Assembly: GCF_049723905.1 (NCBI RefSeq)
Contig: NZ_JBJKFD010000001.1
Coordinates: forward strand, 3,720,001 to 3,784,000
Length of the DNA stretch: 64,000 nucleotides
Source of the DNA: G963665185 sp049723905
Lineage (GTDB): Bacteria; Desulfobacterota; Desulfovibrionia; Desulfovibrionales; Desulfovibrionaceae
Reading direction: 5' to 3'
Shown here: piece by piece, positions 26,267-35,199 of the stretch
How the letters are laid out: each line of letters starts with the position of its first letter
Position numbering within the stretch: position 1 is the stretch's first letter
Position numbers and translations under genes: made by a program
Notes under the pieces: generated by a model
The model's input: the letters and a program-made list of their open reading frames with translations, nothing else
Database searches by the model: none
Told to the model about the DNA's origin: nothing

Positions 26267-26343
26267 TGGTAGCGGGGAGAGGATTTGAACCTCTGGCCTT
26301 CGGGTTATGAGCCCGACGAGCTACCGTGCTGCTCCACCCCGCG
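26267..26343 (-). tRNA. Initiator tRNA-Met (anticodon CAT), CCA encoded
   Basis: A 77-base cloverleaf beginning CGCGGGGTGGAGCAG. The anticodon stem-loop GTCGGGCTCATAACCCGAAG has the three G-C pairs of initiator tRNAs, the T-loop is GTTCAAATC, and CCA is encoded. The first base does not pair with position 72, the fMet identity feature, here a C-T mismatch rather than the more usual C-A. Confidence 0.93.
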
Positions 26344-26535
26344 TCGGAGAAAGAGGTTCTATGCTTGTCGGCATTCGTTGTCAACAGGTTTGATCTTTTT
26401 TATTGTCCGAGGCTGAAAAAATATGGAATTGATGAAGGCCATGGGAGGAGGCTGGGGTTTTTAGGATAAGCCAACCTGCCGGATTGGGGAGCTTGTCCGC
26501 CGCTCTCCATAATAAAAGTTTCTGGAAAGGGGAGC

Positions 26536-26573
26536 GCGAGGGGGAAACCTCTTGCAAGAGGTTTCCCCCTCGC
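26536..26573. repeat. Family C palindrome, copy 1
   Basis: Perfect 38-base palindrome (arms GCGAGGGGGAAACCTCTTG and its complement). It is preceded by the family C lead motif TTTCTGGAAAGGGGAGC and followed by ATTTCTTTC. It behaves like a strong terminator and occurs, more or less complete, at several other sites in the window. Confidence 0.8.
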
Positions 26574-26679
26574 ATTTCTTTCTTTCTTTCTGCCCCTACG
26601 TTGACGCCGTATCACGGAGAATTTAAGGTTTCAGTTCGTGGGCTCAAGCCCTACTCATCCTTTTTTACCGGGATGCCCG

Positions 26680-27579
26680 ATGCCGCTAGCGCAAATTGTT
26701 TATCCAAAAGCTCCTGTTGGAGAAAATGACCGGAAAATTTCAGTCCGCCCCGGACTTGATTTGATGCTGGGGAATTTTCGGCTTAACGAACCTGCCTTCT
26801 TTCGTTTTTTGTCCAGCGGAGAAACGTGCGAACTGGCCTTTGTCCTTTCTGGTACTGTTTCCCACCAGTTTTCAGACCAGATACAGGATATTGTCGTGCC
26901 GCCCGGCCATGCCGCGGTCTGGAATTCCTCGCCCAGAGAGGTGCTTCACGAATGCCGGGCCGACGAGAACATCCGTTTCGCCTGTATCAGCATCCGGCGA
27001 AACCTCCTGGCTGCCTTGCTTGAGGAAGAGACCGGCGGGCCATTTCCGTTTACCGGCGGAATGGCGCAGGAGAGCACCCCTTGCCGTGTCGTCCGCATGA
27101 ATGCCCCCATGCAGTCGGTGGTGCGGCAGATTTTTTCCCCGCCCTACAACGGATGCGCAGGCAGAATTTTTCTGAAAGGCAAGGTGCTGGAGCTTCTTTC
27201 ACACACCGTGGCAGGTGCGTGGGGAGACGGGGGATGCTGGTCCGATTATATCCGCCCCCAAATCCGCCAGGCCCGTGAAATGTTGCTGAAGGCGATGGTT
27301 TCGCCTCCCTCGCTGGAGGATTTGGCAGCCCATGTCGGCCTGAGTGTGACCTCCCTTACCCGCGGATTTCGAAGCGCCTACGGCGCTTCAGTCTTTGGAT
27401 TTCTCAGGACGGAACGTCTGGAAAAAGCCAGGACGCTCCTGGAGGCGGGGGAAATGAACGTGACGGAAGTTGCCTACTCCGTGGGATTTTCCAGCCCCGC
27501 CCACCTGACGCGCCTTTTTGCCCGTTATTTTCAGATTACTCCCAGCCAGTTCCGCAAGGGATTTCTTGAAAAAAAATAG
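26680..27579 (+). CDS. AraC-family transcriptional regulator
   Basis: A 299-residue regulator. The variable N-terminal sensing half contains a short FVLSGTVSHQFS cupin-like part. The C-terminal AraC/XylS DNA-binding domain (about 200-297) has LEDLAAHVGLSVTSLTRGF and VTEVAYSVGFSSPAHLTRLF, then the ending PSQFRKGF. ATG 26680 is chosen over the upstream alternative start at 26638. It lies 218 bases before a Tat-exported hydrolase gene and an efflux gene on the same strand and probably controls them. Confidence 0.85.
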   Translation: MPLAQIVYPKAPVGENDRKISVRPGLDLMLGNFRLNEPAFFRFLSSGETCELAFVLSGTVSHQFSDQIQDIVVPPGHAAVWNSSPREVLHECRADENIRFACISIRRNLLAALLEEETGGPFPFTGGMAQESTPCRVVRMNAPMQSVVRQIFSPPYNGCAGRIFLKGKVLELLSHTVAGAWGDGGCWSDYIRPQIRQAREMLLKAMVSPPSLEDLAAHVGLSVTSLTRGFRSAYGASVFGFLRTERLEKARTLLEAGEMNVTEVAYSVGFSSPAHLTRLFARYFQITPSQFRKGFLEKK

Positions 27580-27797
27580 CCTGATGCCTGCAATGTTTTC
27601 TGCGTAGGCCCCTGTCTGTTTTTTCTTTTCATTTCCCATTCTTTTTTCTGTGCCCCCGAAAATGACCGGCGCGGACAAAAATACGCCCGGTGCATGCAAG
27701 CGCTGCCATGGGAAAGCTGCAATGTGTTTCGTACACGCCCCAAACGTGGGCGAAGTAAAGCAAACACAACCGGATTTTATATCCGGGGGAGATTCCC

Positions 27798-28877
27798 ATG
27801 ACGACGACCCGTCGTATTTTTCTCAAAGCCCTTGTCGGTGCATCCATAGCGAATATTCCCGGTTCCCTTTTCAGCCTTGCACCTCATACAGCGCAGGCCG
27901 CCATGGCTCCTGCCGATTTTGGAGAGGTCCGGGGGCTGACCATCCGTTGCGTGTCCGAGGTAGGTTGGTTTGATACGCAAATTATCGGGGACGATGTGCG
28001 CAAAGCCGGGGGCATGTTCACGGACCAGTACGAAATTCCTTTTTCTGCCGAGAATGCTGCTGGCTACAGCGCCCTGCTTCTTCTGGAAGCTCTGGATGGC
28101 ACTGAGCACAGCTATCTTCTGGATACAGGGTGGAGCACAACCTGGATGGACCACGCCTTTGCCAAAAGCGGGGTGGACGCCATGCTGGAAAATCACGGGC
28201 TCGACGGCCTTATTGTTTCCCATGATCACAACGATCACTTTTGGGGCATTGAAAGCACGCTGAAACTTTGGCCGGACATCCCCATCTATCATCCCTCCAC
28301 AATGCAGGCCAAAAGTTTTGAACTGCTCGACGGCGCGGATTTCTCCTCGCTTTCCGGCAATCCGCGGAACCGTTTTCCGCATTTCGGGCAGAGAATTCCG
28401 GTGTACCCGAATGAATTGTGCGTTCCGCTGCCGGGACTCGCCATTGCCATGTTCGATGTGAACATCCCCCTTGGCGTACGCGGGGAAAGCGTGGTGTACG
28501 TCAAGGTGAAAGACAAGGGATACGTCGTCATTACCGGATGCGGACATCCCGGCATCGGTACACTTATTGATTTCGCGGCCAACACCTTTGCTGGCGGCGA
28601 CCAAATGTACGGCTGCTACGGAGGGCTACACATTGCGCCCTTTGAAATGTGGCAGCCGGAAATGCAGCTGAGCATCGATAAAATACAAGCGTCCGGGATG
28701 CAGAAAGTCGCTTGCAACCATTGCACAGGCAGGGTTTGGACGAAAAAAGCGCTGGAGCAGGGAATTCCCATTGTGCAGGGCACGGACGCGTTCCGAAGCT
28801 ACGACCGGATTGTTAAAAACGATCCCGGCACAGGCGCGAATCTGTACATCGGCAACGGCGACCACGTCCGGTTCTGA
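27798..28877 (+). CDS. Tat-exported metallo-beta-lactamase-fold hydrolase
   Basis: A 359-residue periplasmic protein. The N-terminus TTTRRIFLKALVGASIANI has a twin-arginine signal and export would be cleaved near residue 35 (TAQAA). The metal site is H-x-H-x-D-H in VSHDHNDHFWG (His142, His144, Asp146, His147), with later ligands in TGCGHPGIG and CNHCTGRVW. The layout resembles MBL proteins annotated as MptA/ribofuranosylaminobenzene-synthase-like, whose true substrates are unknown. The start follows GGGGGAGA. An MFS gene follows 12 bases later in an apparent operon. Confidence 0.85.
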   Translation: MTTTRRIFLKALVGASIANIPGSLFSLAPHTAQAAMAPADFGEVRGLTIRCVSEVGWFDTQIIGDDVRKAGGMFTDQYEIPFSAENAAGYSALLLLEALDGTEHSYLLDTGWSTTWMDHAFAKSGVDAMLENHGLDGLIVSHDHNDHFWGIESTLKLWPDIPIYHPSTMQAKSFELLDGADFSSLSGNPRNRFPHFGQRIPVYPNELCVPLPGLAIAMFDVNIPLGVRGESVVYVKVKDKGYVVITGCGHPGIGTLIDFAANTFAGGDQMYGCYGGLHIAPFEMWQPEMQLSIDKIQASGMQKVACNHCTGRVWTKKALEQGIPIVQGTDAFRSYDRIVKNDPGTGANLYIGNGDHVRF

Positions 28878-28889
28878 GGGGGGAACGAT

Positions 28890-30092
28890 ATGAAAGCCCT
28901 TTCTCTTTCCCGCTTGGGATCGTTCGGCCTGGAAAGCCGGATAGTGCTGATTGCCACGCTTGTGCAGTTCGTCAACGTCATGGACTTCATGATGGTCATG
29001 CCGCTGGGGCCGGATATTTCCAAGGCTCTGCCCGTGACCAATGCGGATATTGGGCTGATCTGCGGTTGTTATACCCTGGCCGTGTCCTTTTCCGGACTGG
29101 TGTGTTCCAACTTTTTGGACCGTTTCGACAGAAAGCATGTGGCGCTTGCAGCAGTTGCCGGGCTGACCATAAGCACCATTCTGGCACCTCTTGCCCAGGG
29201 GCTTTGGAGTCTGGTTTTTTATCGGGTTCTGGCCGGTTTGTTCGGCGGCCCGGCAGCAGCCATAGCACTTACCATCACCACAGACGCGGTGCCCCCGGAG
29301 CGCCGGGGCCGCGCCCTGGCCATTGTGATGGGAACCTTTTCCATTGCGGCAATCGTGGCGCTTCCGTTCGGTTTGGAGCTGGCAAGGGTTGGCGGGTGGA
29401 TGTGCCCGTTCTACGTCATTTCCGGCGCAGGCCTGCTGGTGATGGGCGTTATCCTGGTCTATATGCCGTCCATGACCGACCATAAAAGGGCGGGCAAAAC
29501 GCGCGGATCATTCATCAAGCTGGTCCGGGACAAGGCAAACTACATGGCGCTTTGCATGTTCGGCTCGTCCAAATGCTCCTCGTTTCTGATCATCACCAAC
29601 ATTTCCGCATTTTTTCAGCTGAACAGGGGCCTGCCCCGCGCGGAACTGAGTGTGCTGTATTTTGCGGCAGGTGTTGTAAGCCTTGTGGCCGTACAGATTG
29701 CCGGACGGCTGAACGATCGGGTTGGGCCGATAGCCCTGAACATCGTGACCACGGCATTTTTGGTGGCATTCATTGCCGACGGATTCATGCACCTCAACGT
29801 CACGCCGCTTCTGGTCATCTTTGTCATGTTCTCGGCTCTGGTCTGCATGCGCGATGTCTCGGCTGCGGCGGAAGGCTCCAAGATCCCGCAACCCTACGAG
29901 CGGGCGTCCTTTATGGCCTTGATTTCTTCGGTGCAGCATTTCGGCAACGGCGTTGGAGCGCTGATTTCCTCGGCCATTTTGACCACGTCCGCGGACGGAG
30001 CTTTGGTGGGGATGGCGGTGGTGGCGGGGTTGTCTATAGTATTGGCCTTAATCCAGCCTATAGTATTGGTGAAGTTGGCCGCGCGATATTGA
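28890..30092 (+). CDS. MFS transporter (DHA1/AraJ-type)
   Basis: A 400-residue permease with 12 hydrophobic helices. The helix-2/3 loop motif (CSNFLDRFDRKHVALAA) and the DHA1-type opening VQFVNVMDFMMVMPLGPDI match small-molecule exporters. It has a strong site GGGGGGAA before ATG 28890 and lies 12 bases after the hydrolase gene. Export of a sugar, drug or metabolite related to the hydrolase is possible; the substrate cannot be read from sequence. A broken family B repeat starts at its stop. Confidence 0.87.
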   Translation: MKALSLSRLGSFGLESRIVLIATLVQFVNVMDFMMVMPLGPDISKALPVTNADIGLICGCYTLAVSFSGLVCSNFLDRFDRKHVALAAVAGLTISTILAPLAQGLWSLVFYRVLAGLFGGPAAAIALTITTDAVPPERRGRALAIVMGTFSIAAIVALPFGLELARVGGWMCPFYVISGAGLLVMGVILVYMPSMTDHKRAGKTRGSFIKLVRDKANYMALCMFGSSKCSSFLIITNISAFFQLNRGLPRAELSVLYFAAGVVSLVAVQIAGRLNDRVGPIALNIVTTAFLVAFIADGFMHLNVTPLLVIFVMFSALVCMRDVSAAAEGSKIPQPYERASFMALISSVQHFGNGVGALISSAILTTSADGALVGMAVVAGLSIVLALIQPIVLVKLAARY

Positions 30093-30094
30093 TT

Positions 30095-30368
30095 TATGGC
30101 CGCGCGATTTTTGCCCTCGGCTTTGTTGCATTTGGTTTCGCTTCGCATCTGGGCTGCTGAAAAAGGCACGATAGCTGCGTTACTGCGAAAAATTGAGCTC
30201 GCTCGTGTACAAAAAAAGTACATGTCGCGGCTCAATTTTTCTGGCGCCTTGCTCTCGCACCTTTTTGAGCAGCCTGCGAAGTCGGGATGGGCAAAAGAAA
30301 AGTCGCGATTGATGTCCTCGCTTGCGAAACCAAATGCGCCTTGCCGGAGAACAAAACTTACACGGCCA
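30095..30368. repeat. Family B repeat interrupted by family A copy 2
   Basis: The left arm of a family B element (GGCCGCGCGATTTTTGCCCTC to GCATTTGGTTTCGCTTCGC, 30099-30148) is separated from its right arm (GCGAAACCAAATGCGCC to ACACGGCC, about 30325-30368). Between them lies a complete family A copy (30151-30277; ends GGCTGCTG / GAGCAGCC, tip CGTGTAC / GTACATG). This is a nested insertion. Confidence 0.75.
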
Positions 30369-30839
30369 TGGGAGGAGTCTAAGATTTAATAAGGTAAGCC
30401 AGCCAGCCTGCTGGATTGGCCTTAAAAGCTGATTACCCCCCCATAATAAAGGTTTCTGGAAAGGGGAGCGCAGGGGGAGAACCTCTTTCAAGAGGTTTCA
30501 GGCTGTCGGGAAAGGCCTGATAGCTGCGTTGCTGATTGATGAAGGCCGCGTGATTTTTGCCCTCTGCTTCGTTGCATTTGGTTTCGCTTCGCGGGCCGTA
30601 TTTACATATACTGTCCTCGCTTGCGAAACCAAATGCGCCTTGCCGGAGAACAAAACTTACACGGCCATGGGAGGAGTCTAAGATTTAATAAGGTAAGCCA
30701 GCCTGCCTGCTGGATTGGCCTTAAAAGCTGATTAACACCCCCCATAATAAAAATTTCTGGAAAGGGGAGCGCGAGGGGAAGAACCTCTTTTAAGAGGTTT
30801 CCCCCTCGCATCTCTTCTCTTTTCCCATCTTTTCCCCCC
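30369..30839. repeat. Run of family B and C repeats with a partial A copy
   Basis: It contains a family C lead motif at about 30455-30500 running into a fragment of family A (30500-30535). A complete family B element follows (30544-30666, arms GCATTTGGTTTCGC / GCGAAACCAAATGC), and then a second family C palindrome (about 30771-30813, GCGAGGGGAAGAACCTC / GAGGTTTCCCCCTCGC). A 60-base segment after each B copy (CATGGGAGGAGTCTAAGATT...) is also repeated. There is no gene. Confidence 0.75.
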
Positions 30840-31976
30840 CTACTCCAAATTCTTCCTGAAATTCATTGCAGCGAGGGCGATAAAGGCCACGGCCAGGAGG
30901 CATTGCCCGATGACGGGTCGGACGAGGTCTTGGAATCCGACGCCTTTGATGAGCACGCCGCGCAGTATTTCCATGTACCAGCGCAGGGGGTTCAGGTAGG
31001 TGGCGTACTGCACGGGCACGGGCATGTTTGCCACGGGGAACATGAACCCGGAGAGCAGTATGGAGGGCATGAGGAAAAAGAAGGCGGTGAGCAGCGCCTG
31101 CTGCTGGGTGCGGGCGCTGACCGAGATGATGAGCGCAAGCCCCGTGTTTCCGGCCAGGAACACGCCGCTGAGGACGTAGAGGGTAAGCCAGCTTCCTCGG
31201 ACCTGTATGTCGAAGATGATCATGGAGAGGAAGAGCATGACGGTCATGAGGATGTAGCCGATGATGATAAAGGGCAGGCACTTGCCCAGAATGAATTCCG
31301 AGCCGCGGATGGGCGTGACCATGATCTGCTCTATGGTGCCTATTTCCTTTTCGCGCACAATGGCGATGCTGGTCAGCAGCAGGGTGACGACCACGAGCAT
31401 GACCGCTGTAAGGCCGGGCACGTAAAAGTATTTGCTCTCCATGTTCGGATTGAACCAGGCGCGGGGCGCAATGGAGACGTTGGAAACGGGTGCGCCGGGT
31501 GGGCGGAGTCCGGCGCGGTCCATGCGTCGGGCAAGCACCTCGGCATTGAAGTTCTGGACGATCTGCATGGCATAGCCGTTGACCAGGGCGGCGGAGTTGG
31601 AGTCCGTACCGTCGGTGATGACCTGCACGGCGGCGGTGCCTCCGGATATGATGTCTTTGGCAAAGCCGGGCAGGATGACGATGGCGGCGCGTGCCTCGCC
31701 CGTGTTCATGGCGTGGTTGACGTCTTCGGGCCCTTGGGCCACTTCGATGACCTTGAAATAGTGGCTGCCCGTGAAGCGGGAGAGCAGTTCGCGCGACTGC
31801 GGGGTGTGGTCGCGGTCCATGAGTATGGTTTCCACGTTGTCCACGTCCGTGGTGAGGGCAAAGGCGAAGACCGTGAGCTGAAGCACGGGCGCGACAAAGA
31901 TGATTATCCGCATTTTCGGGTCGCGCAGGAGTTGCAGGAACTCCTTGACCAGCAGGCGGCGGAGGCGGAGCAGCAT
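30840..31976 (-). CDS. ybhR: ABC-2 efflux permease (YbhR-like)
   Basis: A 378-residue ABC-2 permease with one N-terminal helix, a large periplasmic region (about 45-185) and five C-terminal helices, plus the family segment IAIVREKEIGTIEQIMVTPIRGSEFILGK (about residues 203-231). It lies six bases after its paralogue and shares its layout. The operon order TetR, HlyD-type, dual ATPase, permease, permease equals cecR-ybhGFSR of E. coli, a drug/cation exporter. It acts in the inner membrane, probably as a heterodimer with the preceding gene product. Confidence 0.88.
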   Translation of the reverse strand: MLLRLRRLLVKEFLQLLRDPKMRIIIFVAPVLQLTVFAFALTTDVDNVETILMDRDHTPQSRELLSRFTGSHYFKVIEVAQGPEDVNHAMNTGEARAAIVILPGFAKDIISGGTAAVQVITDGTDSNSAALVNGYAMQIVQNFNAEVLARRMDRAGLRPPGAPVSNVSIAPRAWFNPNMESKYFYVPGLTAVMLVVVTLLLTSIAIVREKEIGTIEQIMVTPIRGSEFILGKCLPFIIIGYILMTVMLFLSMIIFDIQVRGSWLTLYVLSGVFLAGNTGLALIISVSARTQQQALLTAFFFLMPSILLSGFMFPVANMPVPVQYATYLNPLRWYMEILRGVLIKGVGFQDLVRPVIGQCLLAVAFIALAAMNFRKNLE

Positions 31977-31982
31977 GTTTTT

Positions 31983-33113
31983 TTACTCCAGTTTGAGTTT
32001 CATGCGTTTGTGGCACAGGGCAATCATTATGGCCGCGTACAGGCTCAGCAGCAGGGCATTCAGCCAGAGGATTTCCAGGCCGATGCCCTTGAGGTAGATG
32101 CCGCGCAGGATGGTGATGAAGTAGCGGGCCGGGATGATGTAGCTGAGCAGCTGGATGGGCCGGGGCATGTTGGCAATGGCAAAGACGAATCCGCTGATGA
32201 TGAGCGTGGGCATGTAGCTGCCGATAAGCGCGGCCTGGTTGGCCAGCACCTGTTTTTTGAGGTTGATGCTGATGAGCAGGCCGAAAAAGAGCGCGCCGGT
32301 AAGGAATATGGCGGCCATGGCAAAGAGCAGCCCGGCATTGCCGCGTATGGGCACGTCGTAGATCCACTGGCCCATGGCAACGGATATGGCGACGTCGAAC
32401 ATGCCGACCACAAAGTGCGGGGCCACCTTGCCCAGCACCAGCTCGGGCACGCGCACGGGCGTGCTGATGAGTTGTTCCATGGTGCCGGTTTCCCATTCGC
32501 GGGCCACGGTTACGCTGGTGAGCATGGCGGCGATAACCACCATGACCACGGCGATGATGCCGGGGATGATGGAGTTCTGGCTGCGCATGTCCTGGTTGAA
32601 GAAGGTGCGCCCGTCCAGACGCACGGCCGGGGCCACATGGCGGCCTGCCAGTTCGGCGCGGCGCAGGGTGACGTTTTGGTTGAATATCTGGCCCACGGCT
32701 TCGGCGTAGTTCAGGGCCAGACGCGCGGTGTTGGCGTCCGAGCCATCGGCGACCACCTGTATGGCGACCTCGCGGCCCGAGGCCACGGCCTGGGCAAAGT
32801 CGCCTGGAATGACCATGCCCAGTACGGCGCGGCCCCTGGTCAGGTCGCGGACAATGGGGTCGTAGCCTTCGCAGGTGCGCACGTCGAAATAGGCGGAGCC
32901 GCGCAGCAGGCTGAGAAATTCGCGCGAGGCCTGGGTCTTGGACTGGTCCCAGACCACGGTGGGCACGTTGCGCAGGTCCAGGCTGAGGGCGTAGCCGAAG
33001 ATGAGCACCAGCATTATGGGAATGGCAACGGCCATTACCAGACTGCGCCAGTCGCGCAGCACGTGCAGAAATTCCTTGCGGGTTATGGCCAAGAAACGCC
33101 GGAAGCTGAACAT
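31983..33113 (-). CDS. ybhS: ABC-2 efflux permease (YbhS-like)
   Basis: A 376-residue paralogue of the next gene. It has an N-terminal helix (AITRKEFLHVLRDWRSLVMAVAIPI region), a periplasmic domain, then VTVAREWETGTMEQLISTPVR and five helices. Its ATG overlaps the ATPase gene's stop as ATGA, so the two are translationally coupled. It forms the export channel with the YbhR-like protein. Confidence 0.88.
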   Translation of the reverse strand: MFSFRRFLAITRKEFLHVLRDWRSLVMAVAIPIMLVLIFGYALSLDLRNVPTVVWDQSKTQASREFLSLLRGSAYFDVRTCEGYDPIVRDLTRGRAVLGMVIPGDFAQAVASGREVAIQVVADGSDANTARLALNYAEAVGQIFNQNVTLRRAELAGRHVAPAVRLDGRTFFNQDMRSQNSIIPGIIAVVMVVIAAMLTSVTVAREWETGTMEQLISTPVRVPELVLGKVAPHFVVGMFDVAISVAMGQWIYDVPIRGNAGLLFAMAAIFLTGALFFGLLISINLKKQVLANQAALIGSYMPTLIISGFVFAIANMPRPIQLLSYIIPARYFITILRGIYLKGIGLEILWLNALLLSLYAAIMIALCHKRMKLKLE

Positions 33114-35197
33114 CAGACAGCCTCCTTATGTGTGGTTTGCTGCCCTTTCTCTTCAATTCTGTCCGCTTCTTCTATGAGCGACACAAACACGTCCTCCATG
33201 GACGGGGTGATGCGGCGCAGCCGGTCCAGACGCATGTCCTGCTGTTTAAAGGCTGCACGGATGTCGCGTTCGGCGGCATCGGCATCGTTGCAGACCGCGT
33301 GCAGGCCCGCGCCGAACAGGGCGGCTTCGCGTACCGAGGGCAGGGCAGTGATGGTGTCGAGCATGTTCTGGGGCTGGGCGCAGCCGATATCCACAATGAC
33401 GTCGTGCATGCGTTCGGTCTTGAGGCGACCGGGCGAGCCGAGCGCGATCATGTTTCCCTTGTAGATGAGGGCCACCCGGTCGCAATATTCGGCCTCTTCC
33501 ATGTAGTGGGTGGTGACGAACACGGTAACGCCCCGTGTGCTCATGTCGTGAATCAGGTCCCAGAAGGTGCGGCGGGCCACGGGATCGACCCCGCTGGTGG
33601 GCTCGTCCAGAAAAAGGATGGGCGGTTCGTGCAGAACCGAGCAGGCAATGGCCAGCTTCTGTTTCCAGCCGCCCGAGAGCGTCCCGGCCATGTCTTTTTC
33701 GTGCCCGCTCAGGCCGGATAGACGTATGGCCCATTCGCGCCGACGCTTCAGATGGTCGCCGGACAGACCGTAGATTCCGCCGTAAAAGTCGATGTTCTCG
33801 CGCACGCTGAGGTCCTCGTACAGGGAGAACTTCTGGCTCATGTAGCCGATGCGCTGCTTGACCTCTTCCGGGTCCTTGCGGATGTCGAATCCGGCCACCA
33901 CGCCCGTGCCGTCACTGGGCGGGAGCAGACCGCAGAGCATGCGGATGGTGGTGCTTTTGCCCGCGCCGTTGGGGCCGAGGAAACCGAAAATTTCACCGCG
34001 CGGCACTTCAAAGGAAATGTCGTTGACCGCCACGAACGAGCCGAAACGCCGGGTCAGGTTTTCCACGCGCACGGCCATGCCGTTGTCAAAGGTTTGGGCG
34101 GGTGTGCCCGAAGATTCCGCAGCATCGGCTTGGGAGTCGTTCAGGGAGGTTTCCGGCACCGCTTCCGGTGTCTTTTTCCGGCTGACCATGCTCAGAAAAA
34201 TATCTTCCAGGGAGGGCGGTTCGACCTCCAGCGAAACCACGGGGATCTTCGCCTGCTGCAAGGTCTTGGACAGACCGGGCAGCGTGGCTTCCGGTTCCGG
34301 GCAGGAGATGTGCAGGCTGTTGCCGAACAGGGCCATGTCGCCGAGTGCAGTGGAGGCGGAGGGAGTTGCACCCTGGTCCGACCCACTGTTGGGACCACTG
34401 TCGGGGGCGGAATCGGATTGAGTGCATATGCCTTTCAGCAGTTCGCGCGCCCGGCGCATGTCCTGGCTGTTGTGGCCCTGCAGCTTGATGATGCCGCCCG
34501 GCGTCTGGGCGCGCAGTTGGTCCGGGGTGCCATGGGCCAGCAGTCTGCCATTGTCCAGCAGGCCCACGCGGGTGCAGCGTTCGGCCTCGTCCAGATAGGC
34601 GGTGGTCACCAGAATGGCCACGTCCTGCTTGAGCAGGGTGTAGAGAATTCTCCAGAAATCGCGCCGGGAGACCGGGTCCACTCCATTGGTGGGCTCGTCC
34701 AGCAGCAGGACCTTGGGCGTATGGATAAGGGCGCAGACCAGTTGCAGTTTCTGCTTCATGCCCCCGGAAAGGCGTCCGGCCTGGCGCTTCTTGAAAGGCC
34801 GCATAAAACTGAAGTCGAGCAGGTCGTCGATGCGTTTCTCCCGACCCTTGCGCGGCTCGCCGTAAAGGTCGGCGTACAGCTCTATGTTTTCCTGCACGGT
34901 AAGGTCCGGGTACAGGGCGAAGCGCTGGCTCATGTAGGCAATGCTTTCCTTGACCTCGCGGTAATTTTTCCGGGTATCGAATCCGGCCACGCTGGCCGTG
35001 CCCTCGTCCTGGTCCATAATTGCGGCCAGCATGCGCAGGGTGGTGGTTTTGCCCGCGCCGTCCGGCCCGACCAGTCCGTATATTTCACCGGGCCGCACCT
35101 GAATGTTCAGGTCCTGCACGGCCTGGACGCCGGTTTCCGGCGGTCCGAAGCGCTTGCACAAACCCTGGGCGTGTATGGCGAATTCCTCGGTGACCAT
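33113..35197 (-). CDS. ybhF: Dual ABC ATPase (YbhF-like)
   Basis: A 694-residue protein with two complete ATPase domains. The first (about 5-230) has GPDGAGKTT, LSGGMKQKL and LLLDEPTNGVDP. The second (about 375-600) has GPNGAGKST, LSGGWKQKL and LFLDEPTSGVDP. The linker between them (about 265-300) is rich in Ser, Asp, Gly and Pro and looks flexible. It powers the two ABC-2 permeases that follow. The YbhF match rests on the domain pair and the operon order. It starts two bases after the adaptor stop. Confidence 0.92.
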   Translation of the reverse strand: MVTEEFAIHAQGLCKRFGPPETGVQAVQDLNIQVRPGEIYGLVGPDGAGKTTTLRMLAAIMDQDEGTASVAGFDTRKNYREVKESIAYMSQRFALYPDLTVQENIELYADLYGEPRKGREKRIDDLLDFSFMRPFKKRQAGRLSGGMKQKLQLVCALIHTPKVLLLDEPTNGVDPVSRRDFWRILYTLLKQDVAILVTTAYLDEAERCTRVGLLDNGRLLAHGTPDQLRAQTPGGIIKLQGHNSQDMRRARELLKGICTQSDSAPDSGPNSGSDQGATPSASTALGDMALFGNSLHISCPEPEATLPGLSKTLQQAKIPVVSLEVEPPSLEDIFLSMVSRKKTPEAVPETSLNDSQADAAESSGTPAQTFDNGMAVRVENLTRRFGSFVAVNDISFEVPRGEIFGFLGPNGAGKSTTIRMLCGLLPPSDGTGVVAGFDIRKDPEEVKQRIGYMSQKFSLYEDLSVRENIDFYGGIYGLSGDHLKRRREWAIRLSGLSGHEKDMAGTLSGGWKQKLAIACSVLHEPPILFLDEPTSGVDPVARRTFWDLIHDMSTRGVTVFVTTHYMEEAEYCDRVALIYKGNMIALGSPGRLKTERMHDVIVDIGCAQPQNMLDTITALPSVREAALFGAGLHAVCNDADAAERDIRAAFKQQDMRLDRLRRITPSMEDVFVSLIEEADRIEEKGQQTTHKEAV

Positions 35198-35199
35198 GT

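Noticed and set aside
30790..33464. Very long frames (about 790 and 850 codons) on both strands over the ABC-2 permease genes
   Set aside because: They are GC-rich shadows of the two permease genes. They have Arg/His/Pro/Ala-heavy composition, no domains and no ribosome binding site.
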